In this document: positions 26,360 through 35,733 of the stretch, in pieces
Position numbering within the stretch: position 1 is the first letter of the stretch
How the letters are laid out: every line of letters starts with the position of its first letter
Source of the DNA: CAIKMD01 sp963729935
Lineage (GTDB): Bacteria; Pseudomonadota; Alphaproteobacteria; ATCC43930; CGMCC-115725
DNA length: 64,000 nucleotides
Assembly (NCBI GenBank): GCA_963729935.1
Contig: CAVSPW010000002.1
Coordinates: 186,001-250,000 of the forward strand
Reading direction: 5' to 3'
Notes under the pieces: model-generated
Told to the model about the DNA's origin: nothing
What the model saw: the letters and a program-made list of their open reading frames with translations, nothing else
Database searches by the model: none
Translations under genes and position numbers: made by a program

Positions 26360-28348
26360 TCATCCCACCGAAAAGGAAATTTCAGCACCGGACTGCCGAT
26401 TGGGGACGGTGGACAAGGCGAGCGGGATTTCTTTCGCCGCAGCGACGACTTGCGCGACGGCTTGCTGCAGCAGAGTGACGACGAGATCGGCGCCCGTCGC
26501 CGTGAGCGCATCTCGCTGCTCGATCTGTTCCGTCGTTAGGGTCCAAAGTCCGGCGATGATCTTTGCTTTTGGGAGCCGGCGCCGCAATCTCCGGACGAGA
26601 TAGCGAGCGTTGGCGAAGCTACCAGGTTCGAGGTAGCAAATACACGCCATCTGCGCACCCGTCACATCGAGCTGATCAAGGTTTGCCGCCAACACCGACT
26701 CGTGTGGCACGACCCGGGCACCGACGCCGTGAATTTGCAAGAGTTGCGCCAACATCGCTGCCGATGCTTCGTCGAGCGAGCCACGCCCGGCGACGCATAG
26801 CACGGGTTTGCCGCACCAATTTGGCGCGAGTTCGGTGGGAGAGAGCACCGGAGCGAGCGATTCGACAACGGGTTCGCCTTCCTTGGCGACGGACACCGAG
26901 ACATCCTTGTAGTCAGATAGATCGTCGATGATGTCGTCAATGGCCGCTTTTAGCCTTACACGCCGCTCGTGATCCAGCGTGCCTCGATTTACGTCGAATT
27001 GGGCCAGCGCGAGCCCCTTGATCGCGACCTGATCGTAATACGCCGACAAAGGCTGGCGCTTGAGGAACTCTTCGGCTTGGCGCGCCGCTTCGTCCGGGTC
27101 GTCGGCAAGCACGCGTTGGTAGAAGCTCTGCTCGGGCGCTAAGGCTGGCTGGTCACCCAGCAATACCACCAGGAACTGCAGGTCCTCGACATGACGCCCA
27201 AGCACCACGAGGCACATGGTCAGCGGTGTCGATAGGAGCAGCCCGATCGGCCCCCAGAGCAGCGTCCAGAATGCAGCGGCCACCAAGACCGCGACGCCGG
27301 AAAGACCCGTGCTCCGGCCGTAGAGCCAGGGCTCGATGATCTGGCCCACGATGGGCTCGGTGACCAGGAAGAGACCCATGACCCAGAGCAGCATCGACCA
27401 CCCGGGGTCGACGGCAAAGGCAAGGGCTGCCGGAAACGCCGCAGCGATAATGGCGCCGATGTAGGGAACGAAACGCAGCAGCGTCGCGAGGATGCCGCAC
27501 AGGACGGCGTTGGGCACTCCGATGAGCCACAGCGCGGTGCCAATCCATAAGCCGAAGCTGGCGTTGATCACGCTCTGCATGAGGAGATAGCGACTCAAGC
27601 GACGACCTGCGTCGTCTAGGGCCTCGGTCGTGCGCCTCAGATCGCGCGCTCCAGCCAGTCGAATGAATCGATCTCGCAAATCTTCCCTTTGCATGAGAAA
27701 GAAGACCAAGAAGACGACCACGATGGCCGCGGTCGCCAAAGGTTGGAGCAGCGGTCCGACGACGTCTTGAATGAGTTGGAACGGCGCCAAGTTCGGTTGC
27801 CGGATCTCGACCGGAACCGGCGCCTGCGGTTGAGCACTGCCGGGCGGCGCGCGAAGTGCCTTTATTCCGGCGTCGCCCGCACGATCGGTGGGTTTGGCGA
27901 TCTCATTGCTGAGGTCTCTCAGCATTGTCGATGTCCCTTCGATGAGGCCGCCTTTTGTCGTTGTCCCTTGGAGCGAATGGATCTTCTCGGTGATGTTGAA
28001 TTGGTATTGAGGCAGGTGCCCGGCAAGATAGGCAAGTTGATTTCCCAGAAGGACGCCCAGGCCGGATAGCAGACTAAAAGCAAGCACGACCACGGCGATA
28101 ACAGAGGGCAAGCGACCGAGATGACACCGGCGCAGGAACAAGACCGACGGTGCGAGCGCAAAGCTCAGAAGAATTGCGAGCGCCATGGGAACGAAAACGG
28201 CGTGCCCGAGGTAAAGCGCCGCGACCGCGACGACGCCGACAGCCAAAGGGGCCAGAACGGTGGACGGTTTGCCGGCGGCAAAAACCTCGACGCCAGGGGT
28301 GCCGGTCGCCGATGAAGCGGCCCTGGGCATGGTCGTGCTCTCGCGCAT
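26360..28348 (-). CDS. AI-2E/PerM-family permease with C-terminal B12-domain-like extension
   Basis: About 662 residues from ATG 28348 (another ATG at 28330). Residues 30-400 form the eight-helix PerM module (PLAVGVVAVAALYLGHAVF, LGNQLAYLAGHLPQY, LRFVPYIGAIIAAAFPAALAF, GLSGVAVLVAAAFWTLLWGPIGLLLSTPLT). The last 250 residues form a soluble tail, whose end (GRGSLDEASAAMLAQLLQIHGVGARVVPHE...AKIIAGLW) resembles a Rossmann-like B12-binding fold without the DxHxxG cobalamin motif. Similar tailed forms occur widely in Proteobacteria and are poorly studied. A FixJ-like box sits about 180 bp upstream, pointing toward the gene. Confidence 0.75.
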   Translation of the reverse strand: MRESTTMPRAASSATGTPGVEVFAAGKPSTVLAPLAVGVVAVAALYLGHAVFVPMALAILLSFALAPSVLFLRRCHLGRLPSVIAVVVLAFSLLSGLGVLLGNQLAYLAGHLPQYQFNITEKIHSLQGTTTKGGLIEGTSTMLRDLSNEIAKPTDRAGDAGIKALRAPPGSAQPQAPVPVEIRQPNLAPFQLIQDVVGPLLQPLATAAIVVVFLVFFLMQREDLRDRFIRLAGARDLRRTTEALDDAGRRLSRYLLMQSVINASFGLWIGTALWLIGVPNAVLCGILATLLRFVPYIGAIIAAAFPAALAFAVDPGWSMLLWVMGLFLVTEPIVGQIIEPWLYGRSTGLSGVAVLVAAAFWTLLWGPIGLLLSTPLTMCLVVLGRHVEDLQFLVVLLGDQPALAPEQSFYQRVLADDPDEAARQAEEFLKRQPLSAYYDQVAIKGLALAQFDVNRGTLDHERRVRLKAAIDDIIDDLSDYKDVSVSVAKEGEPVVESLAPVLSPTELAPNWCGKPVLCVAGRGSLDEASAAMLAQLLQIHGVGARVVPHESVLAANLDQLDVTGAQMACICYLEPGSFANARYLVRRLRRRLPKAKIIAGLWTLTTEQIEQRDALTATGADLVVTLLQQAVAQVVAAAKEIPLALSTVPNRQSGAEISFSVG

Positions 28349-28520
28349 CCTCGAAGTCTTTCTCTCGACCGGACGACGTTCGCGCCTAGCGGTTGCCTGG
28401 CCGAGGCTATGAAAGGGGGGCGGTTGAACGCCGTTCAGACTTATTCGCCAGACGACCAAAAAACATCGTCCCGCCACGAATATTTCGACAGTGCGCGAAA
28501 CATTCGGTCCGGCACAGGGT

Positions 28521-28534
28521 CGGAAACTACTCAG
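28521..28534 (-). promoter_or_regulatory. FixJ-like box 1
   Basis: Reads CTGAGTAGTTTCCG on the minus strand, toward the AI-2E-family gene whose start is about 175 bp away. One of seven related 14-mers in this block; the core GTAnTTTCC resembles FixJ-binding sites of rhizobia as I remember them. Confidence 0.5.
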
Positions 28535-28759
28535 GCATGATCGCTCCATTCCTCGCGACCAATTGCCGTTCTCCTCCTCCCCGATCGGCGCGAACAGGGA
28601 ATCATTAAACACGAAAGTTCGAGGCGAAAAGACGGATTAGGATGTCGTCTCGGAACATTCATCTGTCACATCTGTGCGCGGCGATCCCAATCGACCACCG
28701 CCGAAAGGTAGCTCGCCTCCGCGTCGGAACTCCGAATTCAGATGACCGCGGCGCGCTTC

Positions 28760-29074
28760 CTATTGCACGACCAAGTCGTTCTGCACCGAGCGAACGCCGG
28801 CGACCTTGCGGACGACCTCGCTCGCGCGGCCAATCATCGGGGCCGAGTCGACAAAGCCGCTCAACTGAACCACATTCTTGTAAGTGACGACGTGGATCTG
28901 AAGCACCTTCAGCGCCGCATCATCGAAAATCGCCGCCTTCACTTTCGTGGTAATCGTGGCGTCATCGACATAAGCCCCCGTGCTCTCGGTGGTGGCCGTT
29001 GGCGCACAGGCGGCGAGCGAGCAGCCAAGAGTCAGGCCGACGATGACGATGCTTGTCTTAATGGAATTACGCAT
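28760..29074 (-). CDS. BON-domain lipoprotein (paralog 1)
   Basis: 104 residues from ATG 29074. Lipoprotein signal with lipobox LAAC at about residue 22. One BON domain (TESTGAYVDDATITTKVKAAIFDD...VVQLSGFVDS...VAGVRSVQNDLVV). Proteins of this OsmY-like kind sit in the periplasm or outer membrane and respond to osmotic or envelope stress. It is a close paralog of the protein at 40399-40710: both share TESTG-x-YVDDATIT and VRSVQN-x-LVV. Confidence 0.85.
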   Translation of the reverse strand: MRNSIKTSIVIVGLTLGCSLAACAPTATTESTGAYVDDATITTKVKAAIFDDAALKVLQIHVVTYKNVVQLSGFVDSAPMIGRASEVVRKVAGVRSVQNDLVVQ

Positions 29075-29132
29075 CTGCTTTCTCCAAATGTGGAAGGGTA
29101 AAGTTGAAGTCAATCGAGGTGCCGACGGGCAG

Positions 29133-29291
29133 CTAGACCCGCCCCAAAAGAACCAGCACCAGCAGGATGATCAAGACCGTGCCGACGCCGCCGCTCGGGT
29201 AGTAGCCCCACTTCGCGCTGTAGGGCCAATGGGGAAGCGCCCCAATGAGAAAGAGAACGAGGACGATCAGTAAGATCAGCGAGATGCTCAT
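29133..29291 (-). CDS. DUF3309-type small membrane protein (paralog 1)
   Basis: 52 residues: two hydrophobic stretches (SLILLIVLVLFLIGALPHW and GTVLIILLVLVLLGRV) joined by a short WGYYPSGG loop. AAGGAAA precedes the ATG. Two further copies lie at 41072 and 41399. The family is widespread in Alphaproteobacteria and of unknown function; stress induction is often assumed. Lies 58 bp upstream of the BON gene on the same strand. Confidence 0.75.
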   Translation of the reverse strand: MSISLILLIVLVLFLIGALPHWPYSAKWGYYPSGGVGTVLIILLVLVLLGRV

Positions 29292-29355
29292 GAGGTGTTT
29301 CCTTTAAGGAGGTGCCGGACGCAGGGCGTGTCAGTCCCGCGCGCCGCGGTTTTCG

Positions 29356-29610
29356 CTATTCTGGTAAGGGACAAGCTTCAACGCTATTCAGCTTGTCGCG
29401 GTACTGATCGCTCCAAGTTGCGATCTCCGGGCACGCTTTCCCCATTTGCTCGATATGCTTTTGGATCGCAAAGATCGAATCGCGTGGGCAAACAATGGAG
29501 ATGGTCTTGCCCGTGTCGGTGACAATGTGCATCTCGACAGTGTGTGCGTCCAAATAGGCGGCGAGTTCCATCGAGATCGCGCGATGTCGAGCGGCGGGTT
29601 GAAGCATCAC
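29356..29610 (-). CDS. Conserved small hypothetical protein
   Basis: 84 residues, predicted soluble, with AYLDAHTVEMHIVTDTGKTISIVCPRDSIFAIQKHIEQMG as the most structured part. Its start overlaps the stop of the MlaC-like gene by 4 bp (ATGA), so the two are probably co-translated. I know no function. Confidence 0.55.
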   Translation of the reverse strand: MMLQPAARHRAISMELAAYLDAHTVEMHIVTDTGKTISIVCPRDSIFAIQKHIEQMGKACPEIATWSDQYRDKLNSVEACPLPE

Positions 29611-30266
29611 GGACTCCCTTGGCTTGCTTGGGCGTTCCCGGGCGCGGAATTGCTCGCCTGTCTGTCGAGTTGCCTGCGCAACGCTGGTATGAGTGCGGTC
29701 ACCTGTCCGCCGTCATGTTCGATCACCGCCGCGAATTGCTCGCGATAAGCGAGCGCCATGCTTATTCCGGAAACACTGACATCCGAAATTTTTAACCCGC
29801 CCGGTGTGCTTTCCACCCGCCAATCGACTTTTGCCGGCGGCGCGCCGTCGGCGTGAGCGATCGTTGTCGAAACGATCGTGCTGCGCTCGCCTTCGGCACG
29901 CGTGGCCGTGACGATAAGCGACTCATCGGCATAGGCCGCGAGCTGAGCACTCAGAGACTGGATAACGTAATCCTCGAAAACCCGACTGAATTCGTCCCGG
30001 AAGGGCTCGCTCGACCCTTGCCAATAGCGCCCGAGGACAAAGCGTGAAATCATCGGAAAATCGAAGTCGGCGTCGAGAAGGCTGCGAAAGTGTTGCTGGC
30101 GCTCGCTCGAGCTGAGGCTCTTGTCGCCGAGGACTTGCTTGACCTGTGTGCTGAGCGCGGTTACGCGCGCGGACGGATCAGCTTCTGCGGCGCTGACACC
30201 GGGACAAAGCGCCGGCAACGCGACGGTCATGACGAACAGAGAAAAAGCAAGTGATCGAGTGCGCAT
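29607..30266 (-). CDS. MlaC/Ttg2D-like periplasmic phospholipid-binding protein
   Basis: 219 residues with signal peptide (1-26, ending VSAAEA). The Tol_Tol_Ttg2 fold is recognisable: LLDADFDFPMISRFVLGRYW, EFSRVFEDYVIQSLSAQLAAYADE and KVDWRVESTPGGLKISDVSVSGISMALAYREQF. In the Mla system MlaC shuttles phospholipids between membranes, but no mlaBDEF genes are near, so this is an orphan or works with a distant system. AGGAG precedes the ATG. Confidence 0.8.
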   Translation of the reverse strand: MRTRSLAFSLFVMTVALPALCPGVSAAEADPSARVTALSTQVKQVLGDKSLSSSERQQHFRSLLDADFDFPMISRFVLGRYWQGSSEPFRDEFSRVFEDYVIQSLSAQLAAYADESLIVTATRAEGERSTIVSTTIAHADGAPPAKVDWRVESTPGGLKISDVSVSGISMALAYREQFAAVIEHDGGQVTALIPALRRQLDRQASNSAPGNAQASQGSP

Positions 30267-30441
30267 CGGGATCTCCTAGAGCCCTCTTCGTTTGCGGTGC
30301 CGGCGGCGACAGTTCAGAAGTCTTCGATGCCCGATCCTGCAATAAGCGGTTCAACCGAAGACCTGTCGAAAAGGCCCGCGGTCGATCCAAGACCGCCCTC
30401 GGCCTGCCCGGCCGAGCACAGGGCGTGATTCACCGGTTTTG

Positions 30442-30726
30442 TCAGCGGAATATGAGTGGAAAAACCAAATCGATCGCCGGCGCTCGCGGCGGCGGCGCGT
30501 AATAGACCGGCGGGGGCGCGTAGACATAGGCCGGAGCCGCGTAGACGTAGGGCCGGTGGGCCGGATGCGGACGGCGATGGTCGCGCTGGACGTCGCGCCC
30601 GTGATCGTCGTCGGCGCGCGCGGGCATCGCGGACAATCCGCCAAAGAGTGCAGCGAGCATGACCGCCAGCGCCGCGGTGCCGGCGTTTCTGTATGCTGTT
30701 CTTGCCCGCGTTGTTGCGGTTTCCAT
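30442..30726 (-). CDS. Small secreted Tyr/Pro-rich protein
   Basis: 94 residues: signal peptide (about residues 1-38, ending PARA), His/Asp-rich stretch (DDDHGRDVQRDHRRPHPAHRP), then tandem YVYAPPPVYYAPPPR repeats. Similar proline-tyrosine proteins are common in the envelopes of Hyphomicrobiales; function unknown. GAGGAG precedes the ATG. Confidence 0.6.
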   Translation of the reverse strand: METATTRARTAYRNAGTAALAVMLAALFGGLSAMPARADDDHGRDVQRDHRRPHPAHRPYVYAAPAYVYAPPPVYYAPPPRAPAIDLVFPLIFR

Positions 30727-30795
30727 GATCGTTTCTCCTCTGTCCGGTGATCCCGATGGGGGATCAGATTCTCGAATCTCGTGCTTGGACGGCGG

Positions 30796-31293
30796 TCAGC
30801 TGCGGTGCGCCGGGGTCCGTTCTTGTTCGCCGAAGACATAATCTGCATGCTTCTGCTGGGCCGGGGTCATCTTGGCATAGAGCGCCTCAAAGGCCGGAAT
30901 GAGCCGCTTCAGCCCGTCGGCATGCTCGTCGGTGATCATTTCATAGGAGCGAAGGTCATCGACGGCATTCATGGTCTTGCGCTTCGCGGATCTTTGCGCG
31001 ACATCGTCACGCATCTTCTTGCCGTTGGTGCGCATGACCTGGGCGAGGTCGCTCCAGAGCGGTTCCTGCTCTGGCGTGACGCGAAGCTGCTTGTGCAGGG
31101 CGGTGATTCGATCTTCGATGCGATCGACCGATGCGGCGTGCATCTTCGGCACGGCACTCGGTGCCGACCGTGACGCCGCTTGCGCGGAATATTCGGCCGC
31201 GGAGCTGGTCGGCGCGGAAATGGCAAAGAAGACCGCGGGAAGGATTGCTGCCGCGGCGATAATACGTCCGGCGCGAAAGCTGGATACGGGCAT
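30796..31293 (-). CDS. Spy/CpxP-like LTxxQ-motif periplasmic protein
   Basis: 165 residues from ATG 31293. Signal peptide ends near SSAAE. Helical body with VDRIEDRITALHKQLRVTPEQEPLWSDLAQVM and LIPAFEALYAKMTPAQQKHADYVFG, the latter carrying the (L/M)TPxQ motif of Spy-like chaperones. Related proteins bind unfolded periplasmic proteins under envelope stress. GAGAGGAC precedes the start; a FixJ-like box lies about 120 bp upstream in the right orientation. Confidence 0.75.
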   Translation of the reverse strand: MPVSSFRAGRIIAAAAILPAVFFAISAPTSSAAEYSAQAASRSAPSAVPKMHAASVDRIEDRITALHKQLRVTPEQEPLWSDLAQVMRTNGKKMRDDVAQRSAKRKTMNAVDDLRSYEMITDEHADGLKRLIPAFEALYAKMTPAQQKHADYVFGEQERTPAHRS

Positions 31294-31413
31294 GATAAAG
31301 TCCTCTCTTGGTTGTTGCGGGCGATGCATCGCTGCGCCCGCGTCTTCAGCCCGCTCGACGTCTCTTGGCTGACCACATGACCTTATGCCGCTGAGACCGA
31401 AGGGCGATAGGAT

Positions 31414-31427
31414 CGGAAACTACCCAG
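31414..31427 (-). promoter_or_regulatory. FixJ-like box 2
   Basis: Reads CTGGGTAGTTTCCG on the minus strand, about 120 bp upstream of the Spy-like gene. Flanking GATAGGATC is shared with box 7. Confidence 0.5.
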
Positions 31428-31517
31428 AGCTGAGAGCTTGCACTGACTGCGCCCGCAATTCGTTGCGATTGCGCGGCGTCGAGGGGACGCCCGGATCGAT
31501 CGCGCGGCGAGGCCGCT

Positions 31518-31557
31518 AAAAAGCTGCCGACATGCGGGGGGGGGGCATGTCGGCAGC
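31518..31557 (-). terminator. Rho-independent terminator with poly-G/C loop
   Basis: Perfect 13-bp arms (GCTGCCGACATGC and its complement) enclose a loop of nine G on the plus strand. On the minus strand the stem is followed by five T. It lies about 120 bp past the stop of the stress protein at 31678 and fits as its terminator. Confidence 0.7.
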
Positions 31558-31677
31558 AATGAGTGGCCCGATGTCGGAGACGGCAGTCGGAGGCCGAGAG
31601 GACGTGCTGTCGCGCGCACCACCCACCACCCGACCAAACTTTAACGCGAAGGACTTTGCGCAGGATAGGTTCGGAAT

Positions 31678-32259
31678 CTACGCACTCAAAACGGCATGCG
31701 CGGCGGGGGAGACGCTATGAAGCGGGCCCGATAAGCTCGTCGTAAACCCGTCATGCAAGTCGAGACGCGCGGGATTGCCTTGCACGAGCATGGCGCGGGC
31801 GCGCGTGAGCTCTTCGACCATGCCGTGGACGATCACCAAAAACCCATCCGCCTTCACCGCCTGTTCATATTGAACCACGCTGTCTCGCGGCGCGCCGGCG
31901 CTGTAGAGCGCCGCGCCGAGCGCGCTGAGGCCGCCCGCCATGATTCCGCCATCGACCGCGGAAACGACGATCGGGGCGAGATAGCCGAAGACCATAATGT
32001 GACCGACACCGGGAATGGTCAGGGAGACGCCGCCGTCGAACAAGCTCCAGAGACTGCCCCAGAAGGCACCGCGCTTGCCCCAGAACGTGATTTGACGGCC
32101 GGTGCAATGGAAGCCGACGATTTTCTCTTCGGAATGATAGCCTTTGCCGATGATGCTGAGATTTTGCATCGCCACGCCGCCGGTCGTCAATTTTTTGACC
32201 GCCGCGTCGGCCTCTTGATATTCGCTGAAGACGGCGACGACGGATTCATTCTGAAGCAT
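31678..32259 (-). CDS. General-stress-protein-17M-like membrane-associated protein
   Basis: 193 residues from ATG 32259 (GGAG 7 bases before; the upstream GTG at 32271 lacks one). An N-terminal YflT/GSP17M-like domain (VVAVFSEYQEADAAVKKLTTGGV...LSIIGKGYHSEEKIVGFH) precedes glycine-rich hydrophobic helices (FWGSLWSLFDGGVSLTIPGVG, PIVVSAVDGGIMAGGLSALGAALYSAG) and a final ferredoxin-like half (KADGFLVIVHGMVEELTRARAML). Function unknown, usually stress-linked. A FixJ-like box lies about 150 bp upstream. Confidence 0.65.
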   Translation of the reverse strand: MLQNESVVAVFSEYQEADAAVKKLTTGGVAMQNLSIIGKGYHSEEKIVGFHCTGRQITFWGKRGAFWGSLWSLFDGGVSLTIPGVGHIMVFGYLAPIVVSAVDGGIMAGGLSALGAALYSAGAPRDSVVQYEQAVKADGFLVIVHGMVEELTRARAMLVQGNPARLDLHDGFTTSLSGPLHSVSPAAHAVLSA

Positions 32260-32407
32260 CGATTTCTCCACGGCAGTGCTAAAAGGGGCGTGATTGGGCT
32301 CTGATCGAACGGTCGCCGGGCGTTGGCCCTTGATGGTGCGAACTTCGCGTCGTCATCCGATGGCTTCATGTCTGAACCTGATACGTCCAATTCATGAACG
32401 CTAGGTT

Positions 32408-32421
32408 CGGAAACTACTCAG
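32408..32421 (-). promoter_or_regulatory. FixJ-like box 3
   Basis: Reads CTGAGTAGTTTCCG on the minus strand, identical to box 1, about 150 bp upstream of the stress-protein gene. The gap 32272-32613 holds nothing else recognisable. Confidence 0.55.
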
Positions 32422-32613
32422 ATCGGTTCGTGGCGCATGGTGCGCGACCTTTGGCCGGCCGTTGAGCGAGAGCGATGGCGACGCTTTTGGCCGGCCGGTT
32501 CCTCGCATGAGGTCAGACCCTGATTGCCGCATTTCGAGGTACTGGTGCGGAGCGATCAATTCCGCTCCCCATAGGCCGCGCCGGTTTCGCCGCGCGCGGA
32601 ATGCGACGATGGC

Positions 32614-32811
32614 CTAGGCCCCGGTCCGGTCTTTAGTCCAGCGTTGCGGCCGCGGGGCGGAGGCCATGCCGCCATCGTCAAGCTTTGCCGCCATGGCGAA
32701 ATAGCGGTCCGCCAACTCGGCATATTGTCGGCGCAGTTCGGCATCGGCGACGGTTTGCGCCTTGATCGCGTATTCGGTTGCCTTCACGCGCCATTGCGAT
32801 GAGCGCAACAT
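32614..32811 (-). CDS. Small helical hypothetical protein
   Basis: 65 residues, one amphipathic helical hairpin (WRVKATEYAIKAQTVADAELRRQYAELADRYFAMAAKLDD) and a charged tail. Short proteins of this type are common in Bradyrhizobium-like genomes; function unknown. AGGGACC precedes the ATG. A FixJ-like box ends 67 bp upstream. Confidence 0.55.
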   Translation of the reverse strand: MLRSSQWRVKATEYAIKAQTVADAELRRQYAELADRYFAMAAKLDDGGMASAPRPQRWTKDRTGA

Positions 32812-32877
32812 AAAAGGTCCCTAACCTGCAGTTAAGCCGAAGTAAAATGTAAGCAAGGGTTATCGGGCGAGGGAGCT

Positions 32878-32891
32878 CGGAAAGTACTCAG
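32878..32891 (-). promoter_or_regulatory. FixJ-like box 4
   Basis: Reads CTGAGTACTTTCCG on the minus strand. It lies between the 65-residue gene and the sensor-regulator gene (ATG 33003), so it could control the first and possibly autoregulate the second. Confidence 0.55.
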
Positions 32892-33002
32892 GCTGTTTTG
32901 GCAAGACCGCGCTCGCGGAGGAGTCGCCTGCGTGCTATGTTATCTATGTCTCATGGCGCTTCCCGTTGCGGGAAATCGGCCGAGGCAGCAAGAAGGATCG
33001 GA

Positions 33003-35661
33003 ATGAAAAAGGCACTCCGCGCGCGTGAGCTGGCCGCCACTGCTCGACCGCCGCCGGGTCGGGCGAAGACGTCAGCCCCCGCCAACAAAAGCAATGGCCA
33101 AAACCGCCGCCCCGACAAAACGGATCGGTCGCACCGCCGCGAAAGTCCCGAGAGCATCCTCAACAGTTCCGGCATCGCGACACTCCTTCTCGATCGCGAT
33201 CTCAGGCTTCGATTCTTCACGCCGGCCGCAACGGCGCAGCTCAAAATGACGGCCGCCGATCTCGGCCGACCCTTGGCGGAGATCACACGCCGCTTCGTCG
33301 ATGACGATCTGGTTATGGACGCACAAACGGTCATCGCCACCGGCGTATCGCTGTGGCACGAGGTCAAGGCCGATAGCGGCGCTTGGTATAGCCGGCGCCT
33401 CCTCCCCTATCGCGCGGAGGACCACGATATACGCGGCGTGATCGTCACCTTCGCCGATATTTCCGAGATGAAGGCGGTGGAGCAGGAGATCGAGGCGGCC
33501 CGCGCCTATTCCAACAGCATCATCGATACGATTCGCCAATCCCTCGTCGTGCTCGACCATGATTTGCGCATCGTATCCGCCAGCCCGTCGTTCTACCGCA
33601 GTTTTGCCGTCGTGCCCGCCAACACCGTCGGACAGCGATTGCCGAACCTCCGCGACCGCTGTTTTGATGTTCAGCCGCTGCGCAGCTTCCTCGATCGGAT
33701 CGAGGACGGGCACGACGTCGCCGAGGATTATGAAATCGAGATCGAATTACCGCCGCGAGGCCGGCGCGTTCTCCAGTTGAATGCCTGCGAGATTCCGGCC
33801 GTGCCGCCGCAAAAACGCAGAACCCTGCTGGCCATCGACGACGTCACCGATCGCAAACATGCCGAAGCGGCGATCGAAACCGCGAAAAAGCAGGCCGAGC
33901 GGGCCAATCTCGGCAAATCGCGCTTCCTCGCCGCCGCGAGCCATGACTTGCGTCAACCGCTGCAAACCATCGCCTTGCTGCAGGGAATCCTCGCCACCAA
34001 GATAAAAGACGCCGATACGTTGAAGCTGGTCACGCGGATCGGCGAGTCGGTGGATGTGATGTCGAGCATGCTGAACAAGCTGCTCGACATCAATCAGCTC
34101 GAGGCGGGAATCGTCAGTCCCCGGTTGGAGAATTTTCCGATCGATGTCCTGCTCGAGCGCCTGCACAGCGAATTTGCCGAGCAAGCCGAAAGCAAGGGGT
34201 TGAACTGCCGCGTGGTTTCGAGTTCGGCAAACCGTGCGCAGCGATCCGGCCCTGCTCAAGCAGATGATCCGGAATCTCATTTCGAATGCGCTCAAATACT
34301 GCAGCCGAGGCAAGATTCTGATCGGGTGCCGTCGGCGCGGCGAACGGCTGCGGATCGAGATCTGGGATACCGGGATCGGAATCCCGGAAGAGCAGCTCAA
34401 GGCGGTCTTCGAAGAATTTCATCAGATCGACAACCCGGCGCGCGAGCGCGCCCGCGGCCTGGGCCTCGGTCTTTCCATCGTGAAACGCCTCGGCGATTTG
34501 TTGGGCCATACCATCGACCTGCGCTCGCGTCCGGGCAAGGGGTCGGCCTTTTCGATCGAGGTGCCCTGCGCCGCCCCGGAAACGAGCCGAGCGCCGCAGA
34601 TCGGCTCGCAATCGCCAGCCGTTCGGATCGTCGAGGGCCAATCGATCCTGATCATCGAAGATGATCCGGCAATCCGCGAGGTGCTGCAGCTCCTTTTCGA
34701 GAGCAACGGCTACCGCGTGGCGGTCGCCGCGGACGGCAAGAGCGCGTTGCGCCTCGTCGCGTCCGGCGCCGCGCGCCCGAATATCGTGGTCGCCGATTAC
34801 AATTTGCCGAATGGGCTAAGCGGATTGGAGGTTGCGGCGCGGTTGCGCGAGGCCGTCGATTCGGCGCTTCCGGTTCTGATCGTGACCGGCGATATCTCGA
34901 CCAAGACCTTGCGCTCGATCGCGGACGCGCACTGTGTTCAGTTGAACAAGCCGATCAAGGCGGGGGAATTGACGGACCTCGTCCGCATGCACCTCGCGGC
35001 GTTGCGGCCAAATCCGGAGAGACCGCCAAAGCAAGAGCCTGCCAAACTTGGCTCCGGCGAGCTGCCATCAACCGTCTTTTTAATCGACGACGATGATGCC
35101 TTGCGCGATGCCCTGCGCCAACTGATCGAGCAGGACGGACGGTTGGTCGAGGCCTTCGCGAGCGGGGAGGCGTTTCTCGAAGCCTATCGGCCGGGCCGGC
35201 GAGGATGTCTTCTCGTGGATGCCCGTCTGCCGGGGCTCGGCGGATTGGCGCTCTTGCAACGTCTCAAAAGCGAGCGTCACGGCCTGCAATCGATCATGAT
35301 CACCGGCCATGGCGAGGTATCGATGGCGGTCGAGGCCATGAAGGCCGGCGCTATCGATTTCATCGAGAAGCCGTTCCGGCACGATGATCTGCTCGCCAGC
35401 ATCGACCGCGCCCTCGAGCTGTCGCAGGATTCGATGGCATTGACCACCTGGCGCGAGGCGGCTGCGACACGAATCGCCGCGCTGACGCCGCGCGAGCGGC
35501 AGATCATGGGTCTGGTGATCGCCGGGCAGCCGAACAAAATCATCGCCGCGGATCTGAACGTCAGCCAGCGCACGGTCGAGAATCACCGCGCCTCGGTCAT
35601 GAAAAAGACCCGCTCCAAATCCCTGTCCGATCTGGTCCGTCTCTCCATCGCGGCGATGTGA
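33003..35661 (+). CDS. Hybrid sensor kinase with two receivers and FixJ-type DNA-binding output (frameshifted as written)
   Basis: About 885 residues once repaired. Order: disordered basic N-terminus; PAS 1 (about 48-165) of the type found behind CheB-CheR fusions (SSGIATLLLDRDLRLRFFTPA, WYSRRLLPYR); PAS 2 (about 175-290); HisKA with SHDLRQPLQ (His about 314); HATPase (NLISNALKY, DTGIGIP, GLGLSIVKR); receiver 1 (ADYNLP, Asp about 597); receiver 2 (FLIDDDDALRD, VDARLPG, Asp about 739); LuxR/FixJ-type HTH (LTPRERQIMGLVIAGQPNKIIAADL). The frame breaks at about 34222 in GCAAACC; dropping one A joins SSSA to VRSDPALLKQM. No transmembrane helix is seen, so it senses in the cytoplasm. AAGGA precedes the ATG. 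Kinase and DNA-binding output in one chain is unusual. Confidence 0.75.
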
Positions 35662-35671
35662 GTATTTTCCG
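35658..35671 (+). promoter_or_regulatory. FixJ-like box 5
   Basis: GTGAGTATTTTCCG overlaps the stop codon of the sensor-regulator gene and points downstream. A weaker relative, CTTGGTATTTCGCG on the minus strand, lies at 35681-35694. Confidence 0.45.
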
Positions 35672-35733
35672 GGTCTGTCTCGCGAAATACCAAGCCTCTA
35701 GGATCGGTATTGCTAACGAAAGCGGGGCTCGGG

